Positions 43,725-53,036 are shown, counted from the stretch's first letter. The stretch is DNA of 64,000 nt from Pseudomonas bharatica CSV86 (GCF_000319305.2 NZ_AMWJ02000004.1:248001-312000), one strand, 5' to 3'. Numbers and translations are program-made. Notes: a model not told the origin generated them from the sequence alone.

Positions 43725-45491
43725 ATGTCACTGAAGAGCAAGTTCCGCGAAGAGCTGGATTACCTGCGCCGGCTCGGCCGGGTCTTTTCGCGCAGGAACC
43801 CGCAGTTGGCGAGGTTTCTCGGCGACGAAGCATCCGACCCGGATGTGGAGCGGCTGTTGGAGGGTTTCGCTTTCCTGACAGCCAGGTTGCGCCTGAAGAT
43901 CGAGGATGACTTTCCCGAACTCACCCATTCCTTGCTGCAACTGCTGTGGCCGAACTATCTACGGCCGCTGCCCAGCGCCACCATCATGCAGTTTCCACCC
44001 GTGGACCGCTCGTTCACCGTGCGCCAGCGTATTGCCAGGGGCACGCGTGTCGGCTCGCTCGATGTCGACGGCGTAGCCTGCCAGTTCCGCACCTGCTCGC
44101 ACGTCGATATCTATCCGCTGCAGATCAGCGAAATCAGCGATGTGCATTCGCTGGAGAAATCGACGGTGTGCGTGGACCTCGCCACCCTGAGCCAGAACCC
44201 ACCCAGTACCTACGACTGCGACCGCCTGGATTTCTACCTGAGCGGCAGCGACTACTGCGCCAGGACGTTGTACCTGTGGCTGTCCTGCTATCTGGACCAG
44301 GTCCGCATGGAGTGCGATGGCCTGGTCCGGCACATTCCTGCCGGGCAGGTCGTGTTCCCCGGATTCAGCCCCGATGATGCCTTGCTGCCCTACCCGAAGA
44401 ACGCCCTGGATGGTTATCGCGTCCTGCAGGAGTACTTCCTCTTTCCGCGGCGCTACTTCTTCTTCGGGCTCACCGGCCTGCGAGCCCTGTGGCCTGCAAG
44501 CAGCACGCAGCGCATCCGCCTGGAGTTCCGCTTCACCCGGCCCATGCCCAACGACATCCGCATACGGACCGGGGACATGGCCTTGTACTGCGCGCCCGCC
44601 GTCAATCTCTTCGAGCAGGATGCCGAACCGGTCAGCCTGACCGGCAAGACCCTCGATCATCGTGTGCGCCCGGCGAGCCAGCGCCCCGATGCCTACGAGA
44701 TATTCAGCATCGATCGTGTCGACGGCTGGAAATGCGAGGGTTCCGATCAACCTGGCACCTGGCTGCGGACCTACCAGCCGTTCGAGTCGTTACGCCACCA
44801 GATCGACTTCGAGCGAGGACAAACCGTTCTTTACTACCGCACCCGCATCGCCCAATCGCTGGTGGATGCCGGTATCGAGCACCGGGTTTCATTCGTGCGC
44901 GGCGATGAACAGCACTACATCGGGCGGAATGAAACCGTTTCCTTCTCGCTGACCTGCAGCAACCGCGACCTGCCGCAGGCCTTGGCGGTGGGCGACATCT
45001 GCGTACGCACCGCAGACATGCCGACCTTCGTCGAATGCCGCAACCTGACCGCGCCGACCCCGTCGTACCGGCCAGTGCTGGATGGCGACCTGCTGTGGAC
45101 GCTGATCTCCAACCTGTCACCCACCTACCTGTCGTTGCTTTCGGCCGAACCCTTGAAGGCCGTCATCCGCGCCTATGACTTTGCCGCCCACCACGACCTG
45201 CAGCGTTCCCGCGCCACGCAGATGCGCCTCGGTGCCCTGCAGGACGTGCAAACCGCGCCCATCGACCGGATGTTCAAGGCCCTGCCCATCCGTGGCTTGC
45301 GCACCCTGGTCAAGCTCGACCAGGACGGATTCTCCTGCGAGGGCGACCTGTACCTCTTCGGCACGGTGTTGAGCCATTTCCTCTCCGTGTACGCCAGCAT
45401 TTCCTCCTTCCATGTGCTGGAAGCCATCAACCTCAAGAATCAGGAGCATTACGCATGGCCGATCCGCAGCGGCACACAGCCCCTGATCTGA
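43725..45491 (+). CDS. tssF: T6SS baseplate protein TssF
   Basis: A 588-residue TssF (VasA family). The N-terminal signature FREELDYLRRLGRVFSRRNP and the PELTHSLLQLLWPNYLRPLP block near residue 70 are diagnostic. The ATG at 43725 with GGAGG upstream is the start; the open frame extends upstream through tssE and is not used. It overlaps tssG by 37 bases and would form the TssFG wedge with TssK. Confidence 0.95.
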   Translation: MSLKSKFREELDYLRRLGRVFSRRNPQLARFLGDEASDPDVERLLEGFAFLTARLRLKIEDDFPELTHSLLQLLWPNYLRPLPSATIMQFPPVDRSFTVRQRIARGTRVGSLDVDGVACQFRTCSHVDIYPLQISEISDVHSLEKSTVCVDLATLSQNPPSTYDCDRLDFYLSGSDYCARTLYLWLSCYLDQVRMECDGLVRHIPAGQVVFPGFSPDDALLPYPKNALDGYRVLQEYFLFPRRYFFFGLTGLRALWPASSTQRIRLEFRFTRPMPNDIRIRTGDMALYCAPAVNLFEQDAEPVSLTGKTLDHRVRPASQRPDAYEIFSIDRVDGWKCEGSDQPGTWLRTYQPFESLRHQIDFERGQTVLYYRTRIAQSLVDAGIEHRVSFVRGDEQHYIGRNETVSFSLTCSNRDLPQALAVGDICVRTADMPTFVECRNLTAPTPSYRPVLDGDLLWTLISNLSPTYLSLLSAEPLKAVIRAYDFAAHHDLQRSRATQMRLGALQDVQTAPIDRMFKALPIRGLRTLVKLDQDGFSCEGDLYLFGTVLSHFLSVYASISSFHVLEAINLKNQEHYAWPIRSGTQPLI

Positions 45492-46474
45492 GTGAGAACC
45501 TGCTCGGGGCCGCCCGGGAGTACGACTTCTTCTGTCTGCTCGAGCGCCTGCATGGGCTGCATGATGATGACCTGGAATCTGCCGATGCCTATGCCGCCGA
45601 GCGCCAGCGCGTTTGCCTGAGCAATTTCGCCGGTGTCGGATTTCCCCCCTCGGACGTTGCCCTGGCCCGGCGTCTCGATGATGCACTGCCGCACCAGTAC
45701 CTCGTGCAGGCAACCTTCCTCGGCATGCACGGACCCGATTCACCGTTGCCGTCGTACTACCTCGAACGCCTGGCCTACGAGGCCGGGCAGGGTGAAGGAA
45801 TTCGCCCGGCGTTCTTCGACTTCTTCAATCACCGCCTGCTTACCCTGTTGCACCAGGCCTGGCGCAAGTACCGGCATTACATCCGCTTCCGTCCGGGGGC
45901 GAGCGACCGGCTTTCGCAACGCCTTTTCGCCCTGGTCGGGCTCAAGGACAACGCCATTCGCGGCGTCACCCCGATTGCCTGGAGCCGCCTGCTCAGCTTC
46001 GCAGGTGCCGTGGTGCACCGCAGCCGTTCGCCGGACATGGTCGCCGGGCTTGTTGCCCATTGCTTCGATCTGCAGGAAGTCGGCCTGCGCGATTTCGAAC
46101 TGCGCGACACCGATATCGAAGCGCCCGCCCGTACCCGGCTTGGGCAGCGCAACGGCTGCCTGGGCGAAAGCTTCCGCCTCGGTGCCAGGGTCCGCACGCG
46201 GCATTGCAAGTTCACCCTGGTCATTTCTGACCTGTCGCAGGCGCGTTTTCGCGAGTTCCTGCCCAAGGGCGAGAACTTCGAACGGCTGCGGATGCTGATT
46301 GCTTACCTGTTGCGCGACCAGACCCCTGGCGACCTCGAGTTGCGGCTGCGCGCCAACGAAGTTCCTGCCTTCAACCTCGGGCGCGACAGCGGCTGCCAGC
46401 TCGGCTGGACCAGTTTTCTCGAACAGCCACGACGGCGCACTCCTCCTCCCGTTCGACTCACGGTACGCACATGA
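45455..46474 (+). CDS. tssG: T6SS baseplate protein TssG
   Basis: A 339-residue TssG (VasB family). Visible motifs are the N-terminal YDFFCLLERLHGLH, then FLGMHGPDSPLPSYYLERL and FFDFFNHRLLTLLHQAWRKY, which define the family. It overlaps both tssF and the FHA gene, indicating coupled translation. Confidence 0.95.
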   Translation: MADPQRHTAPDLSENLLGAAREYDFFCLLERLHGLHDDDLESADAYAAERQRVCLSNFAGVGFPPSDVALARRLDDALPHQYLVQATFLGMHGPDSPLPSYYLERLAYEAGQGEGIRPAFFDFFNHRLLTLLHQAWRKYRHYIRFRPGASDRLSQRLFALVGLKDNAIRGVTPIAWSRLLSFAGAVVHRSRSPDMVAGLVAHCFDLQEVGLRDFELRDTDIEAPARTRLGQRNGCLGESFRLGARVRTRHCKFTLVISDLSQARFREFLPKGENFERLRMLIAYLLRDQTPGDLELRLRANEVPAFNLGRDSGCQLGWTSFLEQPRRRTPPPVRLTVRT

Positions 46475-47802
46475 CTCTGGATAACGCCAACCCGCGCCTG
46501 TTGCTGGTAGTGGACAACCCCCAGGTGCTCCAGCAGGGCAGCGCTCCCCGGCACCTGTTCGACGCCAAGGGCGGCAGCATCGGATCGCAGCATGCCAGTT
46601 GGACGCTGTCTGACCGCCACGCCACGGTCAAGCCGCGACACTGCGAGGTCCGCTATAAGGACGGGGGATTCATGGTCATCGACCGCTGTGGCGAGACCCG
46701 CGTCAACGACCAGACGCAACCGCTCGGCACCGGCGTCGGCGGCAAATTGAGCGATGGTGACACGCTGCATATCGGCCCGTACCAGATCTCCGTGCATCTG
46801 GGGAGTGACCTCTGCGAGGCGGACGATCCTGACAGCCATGGCGCCGCCGTGGGCCAGGTGTCCGGCGACTTCATGACCGCGCTTCCGGAAGCCGCGCCGC
46901 AGGAATTCGCTGGCGAACCGCATCAGCCAGCGGGCCAGGCCGGGTTCCAGGCTCTTGGCGAGCGGCCTGGACCTGACGGCCTGCTCGATCCCCTCAAGGC
47001 GCTCGACGTTGCCAATGGCGGCCCGGCGGACAGCCTCGATTCACATCACTACGGGCATACGCCGATGGCCGCCCAGGCCGACGTCGCCACGACCCGGTCC
47101 GAAGCCGTCTACGGCAACCCCGTGCACGCCCCAGGAGAAATCTTCATGTCGCAGCAGGATAGCCAGCACCCCGCCGCCCAGGACTGGATTCAACGCCAGT
47201 GCTCCGGCCAAGCACAGCCCGCAGTACTGGTCGAGCCGTTGCTGGACGGTATCGGCGCAACCGTTGGCACGGTGGACGAGCTCGATGCCTACGCACTGCT
47301 CAACGAGGCTGGGCGCACGATCGGGGCCCTGATTCGTGGCCTTGCTGCGCTGAATGTTCCCGCTGCCGATGACCGGCAGCGCATTTCCCTGGCCGGACGC
47401 ACGCTACAGCCCATCGAGGACAACCCGCTGCGCCTCGGGCAAGGCTATCCGGAAACCGTGCGGGCACTGTTCGCTGCCGAGCGTAGCGTTGTTCACCTGT
47501 CGCCTTCGGCGGCGGTGGAAGAGTCGCTGGAGCAGATCCGCCGTCAGCAGATCGCCATGCACCGGGCCATCAGCGCAGGACTGGCCGCGTTGCTGCAGGC
47601 GTTCTCGCCCGAACAGTTGGAGCAGCGGTTCCAGCGCTACCGGCCGGCGCGAGGCGGACAGGTGGCGACGGCCGACTGGGCCTGGCACATGTATGGCCAC
47701 TATTACGAGGAACTGAAGTCCGGCCGGCAGCAAGGTTTCGACAAGCTGTTCTGGGAAGTCTTCGAGCAAGCCTTCGACCAGGCTTTGCGCGCGGAGGCAT
47801 GA
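46471..47802 (+). CDS. fha: T6SS FHA-domain protein (TagH/Fha-like)
   Basis: A 443-residue protein with an N-terminal forkhead-associated domain (residues about 10-112; SDRHATVKPRHCEVRY and GETRVNDQTQPLG carry the phosphothreonine-binding loops), a variable linker, and a C-terminal TagH-type helical domain (residues about 240-440, MYGHYYEELKSGRQQGFDKL). Fha proteins regulate T6SS assembly, often under PpkA/PppA phosphorylation; neither ppkA nor pppA is in this window. It overlaps tssG by 4 bases and the next gene by 4. Confidence 0.88.
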   Translation: MTLDNANPRLLLVVDNPQVLQQGSAPRHLFDAKGGSIGSQHASWTLSDRHATVKPRHCEVRYKDGGFMVIDRCGETRVNDQTQPLGTGVGGKLSDGDTLHIGPYQISVHLGSDLCEADDPDSHGAAVGQVSGDFMTALPEAAPQEFAGEPHQPAGQAGFQALGERPGPDGLLDPLKALDVANGGPADSLDSHHYGHTPMAAQADVATTRSEAVYGNPVHAPGEIFMSQQDSQHPAAQDWIQRQCSGQAQPAVLVEPLLDGIGATVGTVDELDAYALLNEAGRTIGALIRGLAALNVPAADDRQRISLAGRTLQPIEDNPLRLGQGYPETVRALFAAERSVVHLSPSAAVEESLEQIRRQQIAMHRAISAGLAALLQAFSPEQLEQRFQRYRPARGGQVATADWAWHMYGHYYEELKSGRQQGFDKLFWEVFEQAFDQALRAEA

Positions 47803-48224
47803 TGAGGCAGGTCATCACGCTCCTGCTGGCCGCAAGCACGCTTGGCGGCTGCAGCGCGGTGGGCAACGTGCTGAGCAAGAGCGGCCAGGTGCTGATGAAC
47901 CCATCAATCCAGGTCGGGGCCGCTCATGAGCAGCTCTCACAGGTTGCCCTGAGCTTGTACGCCAGCCCGGACGTCAATCCCAACCCGCTCAGCCTGGCGT
48001 CGTTTGCTCCTGGTGAAGAAACGCTGGCAGCGCCACTGGACATGGAAGGGCTGGGGCCGTTCGCAGTGAATTTGCGTAGCGCCAACAAGGACGAGTTGGT
48101 CATGCATCTGCGTGCCTTGGCGGAGCATTTCGAAAACGAACGAAGCAACGTCGCCGGTGCACTTGCCGTGCGCCAGCGCCTGGCCATTCCAGGCCTGGTG
48201 GTCGATGAGCACGCCCCCCGATGA
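47799..48224 (+). CDS. tssJ: T6SS lipoprotein, N-terminal part of a TssJ-like protein
   Basis: A 141-residue lipoprotein. The signal has a lipobox (LLLAASTLGGC, Cys near residue 18), and the mature part includes QVALSLYASPDVNPNPLSL, which resembles the first strand of TssJ. The rest of the TssJ domain is missing here but present in the next frame. The frame ends in TGA at 48222-48224 right after a run of six C (48214-48219). One more C would fuse it in frame to the following gene. Read as it stands, the pair is a lipoprotein plus a leaderless TssJ body with an ATGA overlap. The overlap type is common in this operon, so a natural two-gene arrangement cannot be excluded. Confidence 0.6.
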   Translation: MMRQVITLLLAASTLGGCSAVGNVLSKSGQVLMNPSIQVGAAHEQLSQVALSLYASPDVNPNPLSLASFAPGEETLAAPLDMEGLGPFAVNLRSANKDELVMHLRALAEHFENERSNVAGALAVRQRLAIPGLVVDEHAPR

Positions 48225-48808
48225 CCCTCGGCAAGTCACAGCCCGAGACGCTGTTCACCGACAGCAGCGCATCACGCTGGCCGCAGCCCGCGAACTGGTT
48301 GCTACGCAAGGGGCAAGCGTCGCCTTCTGGTGAGGAGCAATCCCGGGCCGACCTCGATCTTGGTCAGTACGGCCATGGCCCGGCCCTGGCCCGGGCTGCC
48401 GAGGCGCGGGCCATGCCGGGCAACGCGACTCCGGTCGGCTTCCGCGTGTTGCAGTTGAAGGACGACTCCATGCTCGAGAACGCCGATCCAGAACGGCTTC
48501 GCAGCGCGCCGGAAAAGGCCTTGGGCAGCACGCTGCTGGCCGCCGACGACTACATCCTCGTGCCCGGCCAGTTCAAGTTCATCGAGTTCGCCGATGTCGA
48601 CGAAGACACCCGCTACATCGCGGTGGTCGCCGACTTTCACACCCCCAATCCCGAACGCTGGCACGACGTATTCCGCATCGAATCGCGCGGCCGCAAGTAC
48701 CCGCTCATGGTGATGCTGCAGGGCAGCCGCGTCGCGATCACCGATGAAAGCTACCGACCCGCACCCGCCCCTGCCGGCGTCCGCAACCCTGCGAGATCCT
48801 ACCGATGA
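48221..48808 (+). CDS. TssJ-like domain protein without a signal peptide
   Basis: A 195-residue product whose second half has the TssJ (VasD/Lip) pattern: GFRVLQLKDDSMLENADPER, LVPGQFKFIEFADVDED and TRYIAVVADFHTPNPERW. TssJ is normally an outer-membrane lipoprotein that anchors TssM, but this frame lacks a signal or lipobox; these lie in the preceding frame. Position directly before tssK-tssL is the usual place for tssJ. The start ATG overlaps the previous stop, but it may not be a true start if the two frames are one gene. Confidence 0.65.
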   Translation: MTLGKSQPETLFTDSSASRWPQPANWLLRKGQASPSGEEQSRADLDLGQYGHGPALARAAEARAMPGNATPVGFRVLQLKDDSMLENADPERLRSAPEKALGSTLLAADDYILVPGQFKFIEFADVDEDTRYIAVVADFHTPNPERWHDVFRIESRGRKYPLMVMLQGSRVAITDESYRPAPAPAGVRNPARSYR

Positions 48809-49688
48809 CCACCCGTAATCCCGTCGTCTGGGGCGAAGGCCTCTTCGTCAAACCCCAGCATTTCCAGCAGGCCACCCGTTACCTGGAGCACTGCATCAAC
48901 GCCCGCAGTGGCAGCCGCTACGGGTTTGGTTTCAGCGAACTGGAGCTGAACCAGGAGTTCCTCGCCTTCGGCAAGATCGCCATCGTTCGCGCCCGCGGCA
49001 TCATGCCGGACGGTACGCCGTTCGATATTCCCCATGACCAGCCGCCACCGGATCCGCTGGCCATTCCCGACGCCAGTGCGGCCAACCAGACCGTGTACCT
49101 CACGCTGCCGTTGCGCTCGGACGGCACCGGGCAGGTGCGCTGGCCGGACAGCCAGGATGACGCCCGCTACCTGCTGCGCTCGGAGGAGGTCCGCGATACC
49201 CATAGCCACCAGGGTGACCACTCGCCGCTGGACCTGGCCGTGCCGAATCTGCAATTGGCCCTGGAGCGCGATGACCGCAGCGCCTTCACCAAACTGGCGC
49301 TGGGGCGCATCCTCGATCTGCAGCCGGATGGCAGCCTGTTGATGGATAGCGGTTTCTACATTACCGGCCTGCACCTCCACGCCATTCGCCCACTGGCGCA
49401 CTTCATGGAGGAAATTTCCTCGCTGATGCACGAGCGGGCCAAGAGCATCGCCCAGCGCATCGGTTCGCCGGGGCAGTCGGGTGTCGCGGACTTCACTGAC
49501 TTCAGCCTGCTGCAGGCGCTAAACCGCTGGCAGCACCAGTTCCGCCATCTGGCCCGGGATCCGGATGTACGGCCGCTGGATGCCTACCTGGCTTGCGGCC
49601 AGGCGAGCGGCGAGCTGGCCACCTGCATCGACGAGTCGCGGCTTGCGCCCGAATTCCCGCGTACCAGCACGACAGCCCGAAAAATACC
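48805..49688 (+). pseudogene. tssK: TssK baseplate protein, 5' fragment
   Basis: The N-terminal 280 or so residues of TssK (family start VVWGEGLFVKPQHFQQ; then SGFYITGLHLHAIRPLAHFM and LLQALNRWQHQFRHLA). After EFP (49651-49659) the reading frame leaves the family sequence. The expected continuation YQHDSPKNTFLMLEQTLRRL is read one frame over from TAC at 49662, so one base is missing near 49660-49662. Downstream the gene is interrupted at 49688 by an ISPpu12-type element. TssK connects the baseplate to the membrane complex and is essential in all studied T6SSs, so these two lesions should abolish assembly. Confidence 0.93.
49681..49688. repeat. Target-site duplication, left copy
   Basis: AAAATACC, identical to 53061-53068. 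The 8-bp length fits the ISL3 family. Confidence 0.95.
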
Positions 49689-49712
49689 GGGTATACGGAT
49701 TTAATGGTTGAT
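49689..49712 (+). repeat. Left terminal inverted repeat
   Basis: 24 bp beginning GGGTATACGGATT and ending AATGGTTGAT; it matches the right repeat at 21 of 24 positions (differences at 6, 7 and 14). Confidence 0.93.
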
Positions 49713-49746
49713 GGGGCACCTTCACCCCATCAATCTGATACCACCC

Positions 49747-51036
49747 TCAGATGGTTGATAGATCGACTCCGTAGTTGAGTTCCTCTGCGAAGTCCGGCAG
49801 TCCGTAACCGATGGTTTTCTTGTAGAAAGGAGAGACCTTCGCAGTCGGTGCCTTCTTCTTGTGCTTCGTGGTGTAGAGCATTCGTGCCCGCATCACCTCG
49901 AAGGAGTAACCGCGCCCTTCACGGTTCTTGTCCTTGGCCAGTCGGTTGATGGACTCCGTGTAAGCGTTGGTGACGGGCATGTCCGTCTCGAAGTAGGTCA
50001 TGGTCTCTTCGCGCCAGTTTCCCACTGCCCTGACCAGATCGCTCCAGACTTCCTTTTGGCCCTTCGGGATGGTGGCTATCCACTCGTCCAGGGCGGCTTC
50101 TGCCTGGAGCCGTGTGGTGGCGTCCCAGATGCCGTAGAAGCGCTCCTTGTGCTCGTAGGCGGCCAGCAGTTGCGGGAACGCGCCTGTCCAGGTCTCCATG
50201 ATGAGGCGCTCCCGGTCTGAGACTTCGTGAGCGCGTTTCAGCAGGATTTTCCGGTCTCCCTTGAGAGTCCGGCTCTGGGACGGTTTCAGCTCCTTTCTGA
50301 GGCCCTTGCGCACTCTCTCTAGGGCATCGTTGGCCATGCGCACCACATGGAACTTATCGACCACGATACGGGCCTGGGGCAGCACAGCCTTGACCGCTGC
50401 CCGGTAGGGGTTCCACATGTCCATGCTGACGATCTCGACCTTCTGCCGGTCTTTCAGCTTCATCAGGTAGTTGGTCACCACGTCCTGGCGGCGGGTGGCC
50501 AGCAGGTCGAGCAGGGTTCGCTCCTCAATGTTGGTCAGAATGCAGCGGTAGCGCTTGTTCAGGTATAGCTCGTCAATGCCCAGGATGCGGGGCGTCTCGA
50601 AGCGGTGCCAGCGCCCCAGGAACTCGGCGCGGGCGTTGAAGATGTCGCGCACCGTCTTCTCGTCCAGGCCGGTCTGTGCCGCCACAAAGGTGTAGGGGTG
50701 GTTGAAGGATTCCTTCTCCACGTACTCATGCAGCCGCAGTGTCATACGGAATCCGTCCACCATCTCCGGTAGCTGGGGCCTGAATGTTGTCTTGCAGGCC
50801 CGGCAGGTGTATCGGCGGCGGACCACCCAGAGAGTGACCCGCTTGCCGTGGATGGGCAGATCACGATAGGGAACGTCACGCTTGCCGAACCGTACGAACT
50901 CACCCTGCACGCCGCATTCCTCGCAGGCGATGGGATCGGGCACGTCCACCTGGAAGTGCATTTCGTCGTCGGTTGATTTGCAGCCCAGTACTTGGTATTG
51001 CGGCAGGTGAAGGATGTTGTCGGGAAGTTCGGTCAT
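49747..51036 (-). CDS. tnpA: ISL3-family transposase
   Basis: A 429-residue transposase. The N-terminus has a zinc-finger-like part (CEECGVQGEFVRFG and RRYTCRACKTTFRP), then a helix-turn-helix region, then the DDE catalytic domain (ILGIDELYLNKRYRCILTN for the first Asp, IVSMDMWNPYRAAVKAVLP for the second, AYTESINRLAKDKNREGRGY for the Glu). This is the IS204/IS1001/ISL3 pattern and it appears intact. It lies near the left end of the element and downstream of lspA. Confidence 0.95.
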   Translation of the reverse strand: MTELPDNILHLPQYQVLGCKSTDDEMHFQVDVPDPIACEECGVQGEFVRFGKRDVPYRDLPIHGKRVTLWVVRRRYTCRACKTTFRPQLPEMVDGFRMTLRLHEYVEKESFNHPYTFVAAQTGLDEKTVRDIFNARAEFLGRWHRFETPRILGIDELYLNKRYRCILTNIEERTLLDLLATRRQDVVTNYLMKLKDRQKVEIVSMDMWNPYRAAVKAVLPQARIVVDKFHVVRMANDALERVRKGLRKELKPSQSRTLKGDRKILLKRAHEVSDRERLIMETWTGAFPQLLAAYEHKERFYGIWDATTRLQAEAALDEWIATIPKGQKEVWSDLVRAVGNWREETMTYFETDMPVTNAYTESINRLAKDKNREGRGYSFEVMRARMLYTTKHKKKAPTAKVSPFYKKTIGYGLPDFAEELNYGVDLSTI

Positions 51037-51057
51037 GGTGTTGTATAGGCGTAGGTG

Positions 51058-51570
51058 TCAGTCAGATCCATCCGACTCGGCATTGGTGTTTGCTTTTTTA
51101 CCCAACAAGCTGCTGGAAACGAAAAGTAAGGCACCGAGGACAATTGCAATATCAGCCAGGTTGAAGGCCGGCCAATGCCAGTCTCGCCAATAGAAATCAA
51201 AGGAATCCACAACATAGCCGCGAAAGACCCGGTCAATCAGGTTGCCCATGGCGCCACCGAGGATAAGACTGTAAGCGATGGCTTCTCCTTTATGACGATT
51301 TTCAAGGATCAGCTTGATCAGAAAAATCGAGACCACTACCGCGATTCCGATAAAAAAGTAGCGCTGCCAGCCTCCACCATTCGCAAAAAGACTGAATGCG
51401 GCACCGGTGTTCCATAGGTGCACCCAGTTAAAGAACGGGGTCACCGAAACATACTCGCCATAGGCCATTGATTGCTGCACCAGCCACTTTACAGCCTGAT
51501 CAGACGCTGCCAGCAGGCCCGATATGGACAATAGGGCATACGGCGAGAGCTTTTTGCCAATAATGAGCAT
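51058..51570 (-). CDS. lspA: Lipoprotein signal peptidase II, IS cargo
   Basis: A 170-residue LspA with four membrane helices and the two catalytic-Asp boxes (GGAMGNLIDRVFRGYVVD, then SFDFYWRDWHWPAFNLAD). Chromosomal lspA is essential and lies elsewhere; this copy is cargo of the element, as in many metal-resistance transposons where it partners heavy-metal genes. It is followed by tnpA and preceded by the efflux gene with only 3 bp between, so it is co-transcribed. Confidence 0.95.
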   Translation of the reverse strand: MLIIGKKLSPYALLSISGLLAASDQAVKWLVQQSMAYGEYVSVTPFFNWVHLWNTGAAFSLFANGGGWQRYFFIGIAVVVSIFLIKLILENRHKGEAIAYSLILGGAMGNLIDRVFRGYVVDSFDFYWRDWHWPAFNLADIAIVLGALLFVSSSLLGKKANTNAESDGSD

Positions 51571-51573
51571 TAT

Positions 51574-52470
51574 TTAACCCTTCAACGCCAAAATGCGTCT
51601 GGCACCGTTAAGTACAATGCCCCCCGCGATGGTGCCGATAATCAGATCCGGATAATTGGAACCGGTCCACGCGACCAGGGCGCCGGCGGTGATGACCCCC
51701 AGGTTGATCACCACGTCGTTGGCCGAGAATATCCAGCTTGCCTTCATGTGCGCCCCGCCTTCCCGATGTTTGGATATGAGCAGCAGACAACTGGTATTGG
51801 CAATCAATGCGACGAATGCGATAGCCATCATCACCAGCGATTCAGGCTCACTACCGAATACAAAGCGTCTCACCACCTCTACGAGCACGCCCACAGCCAA
51901 GATCAGTTGCAGTACACCAGCAAGATGCGCGGCACGTACCTGCATTTTCACGCTATGTCCAACCGCATAAAGGGCAAGCCCGTACACCGCCGCATCGGCA
52001 AAATTGTCCAGGGATTCTCCAATCAGGCCGGTGGACCGGGCGATCAGACCGGCAGTCATTTCCACCACGAACAGAAGTGCATTGATGCCGAGCAACCAGC
52101 GCAGGGTCCCGGATTCTTGCTTAGCAGAAGCTGCCGAAAACTCGGCGGCCTTGATGGTCTCCGGATTTGCAGCGACGGTTTCCTGAAGCGAGGCGCCTAG
52201 CCCCAAGGTCTTCAGTTTCGAGGTGACGGGCTCGACCTCGCCGTCATGCACGACCTTCAGCCGGCGGTTCGACAAGTCGAAGGACAGCGCCCGAATCTCC
52301 TCAAAGCCGTTCAGGGCTAGGCGAATCATTCGTTCTTCTGATGGACAGTCCATCTTCGGCACGGCATAAACACTGACCCATCTCCCTGGCGCCTCGGAGG
52401 AGGCCTGTATATCGGTATCCGCTGCGGACGTTGCATCACCGCCACAGGCGCCACCACAGGATTTGCTCAT
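51574..52470 (-). CDS. Cation efflux (CDF-family) protein, IS cargo
   Basis: A 298-residue membrane protein with the cation diffusion facilitator core (IGESLDNFADAAVYGLALYA holds the DNxxD metal motif; SWIFSANDVVINLGVITAGA is helix 5). The N-terminus carries a cysteine-rich patch (SKSCGGACGGD) and a ferredoxin-like domain with MDCPSEERMIRLALNGFEEI in place of a CxxC. CDF proteins export divalent metals such as Zn, Cd or Co. I use the ATG at 52470; an in-frame start 21 bases earlier is possible. Control is by the divergent MerR gene through the spaced promoter at 52504-52534. Confidence 0.9.
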   Translation of the reverse strand: MSKSCGGACGGDATSAADTDIQASSEAPGRWVSVYAVPKMDCPSEERMIRLALNGFEEIRALSFDLSNRRLKVVHDGEVEPVTSKLKTLGLGASLQETVAANPETIKAAEFSAASAKQESGTLRWLLGINALLFVVEMTAGLIARSTGLIGESLDNFADAAVYGLALYAVGHSVKMQVRAAHLAGVLQLILAVGVLVEVVRRFVFGSEPESLVMMAIAFVALIANTSCLLLISKHREGGAHMKASWIFSANDVVINLGVITAGALVAWTGSNYPDLIIGTIAGGIVLNGARRILALKG

Positions 52471-52503
52471 GATACGACTCCACTTGAACAATGTTGTGGT
52501 ACC

Positions 52504-52534
52504 ATTTAAAACTATAAAGCTACTATAAGGTCAA
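52504..52534 (-). promoter_or_regulatory. MerR-type promoter with 19-bp spacer
   Basis: On the minus strand TTGACC (52534-52529) is followed after 19 bases by TTAAAT (52509-52504), facing the efflux gene. The spacer holds the imperfect dyad ACCTTATAG / CTTTATAGT. A 19-bp spacer with a dyad inside is the hallmark of MerR-activated metal promoters. Confidence 0.8.
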
Positions 52535-52565
52535 TAGAGTAAAGAATCCGTTGGGGAGGAGGCTG

Positions 52566-52973
52566 ATGCGCATTGGTCAGTTGGCGCAGTTGGTAGGGGT
52601 CGAAACACAGACGATCCGCTTCTATGAACAGCAGGGCTTGTTGCCGCCGCCTGATCGGCAGGACAACGGTTACCGTGTCTATACCGAGAAGCATGGTGAG
52701 GGGCTGGCCTTCATCCGTCGCTGCAGAATCCTGGGCCTGTCACTGGCTGAGATTCACGAACTACAGAGCTATGAGGACGACCCTCATCAGCCTTGTACCG
52801 CCGTCAACGCCTTGCTCGATGATCACATCTCTCATGTGCGGTCGCAGATAACCGCTCTGCAAGCGCTTGAGAAACAACTCGTTTCACTGAGAGCGAGTTG
52901 CAACGATGACCGGGAAGTTGAGGCGTGTGGGGTTCTTGCTGGAATTAGCGAAGGAAACATGCACCAGCAGTAG
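52566..52973 (+). CDS. MerR-family metal regulator (CadR/PbrR-like), IS cargo
   Basis: A 135-residue MerR regulator with the N-terminal winged helix (MRIGQLAQLVGVETQTIRFY) and a long dimerisation helix. Cysteines fall at residues 77, 112 and 121, near the 77/112/119-type spacing of CadR and PbrR, so it should sense Cd, Pb or Zn. GGAGGAGG lies just before the ATG at 52566; a TTG 15 bases upstream is not needed. It is divergent from the cation-efflux gene. Confidence 0.9.
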   Translation: MRIGQLAQLVGVETQTIRFYEQQGLLPPPDRQDNGYRVYTEKHGEGLAFIRRCRILGLSLAEIHELQSYEDDPHQPCTAVNALLDDHISHVRSQITALQALEKQLVSLRASCNDDREVEACGVLAGISEGNMHQQ

Positions 52974-53036
52974 GTGAAGCATCAACCAGATAATCCGATG
53001 AGATGCCGGTCTGTCTCACTCTCATGCAAAGGTAAG

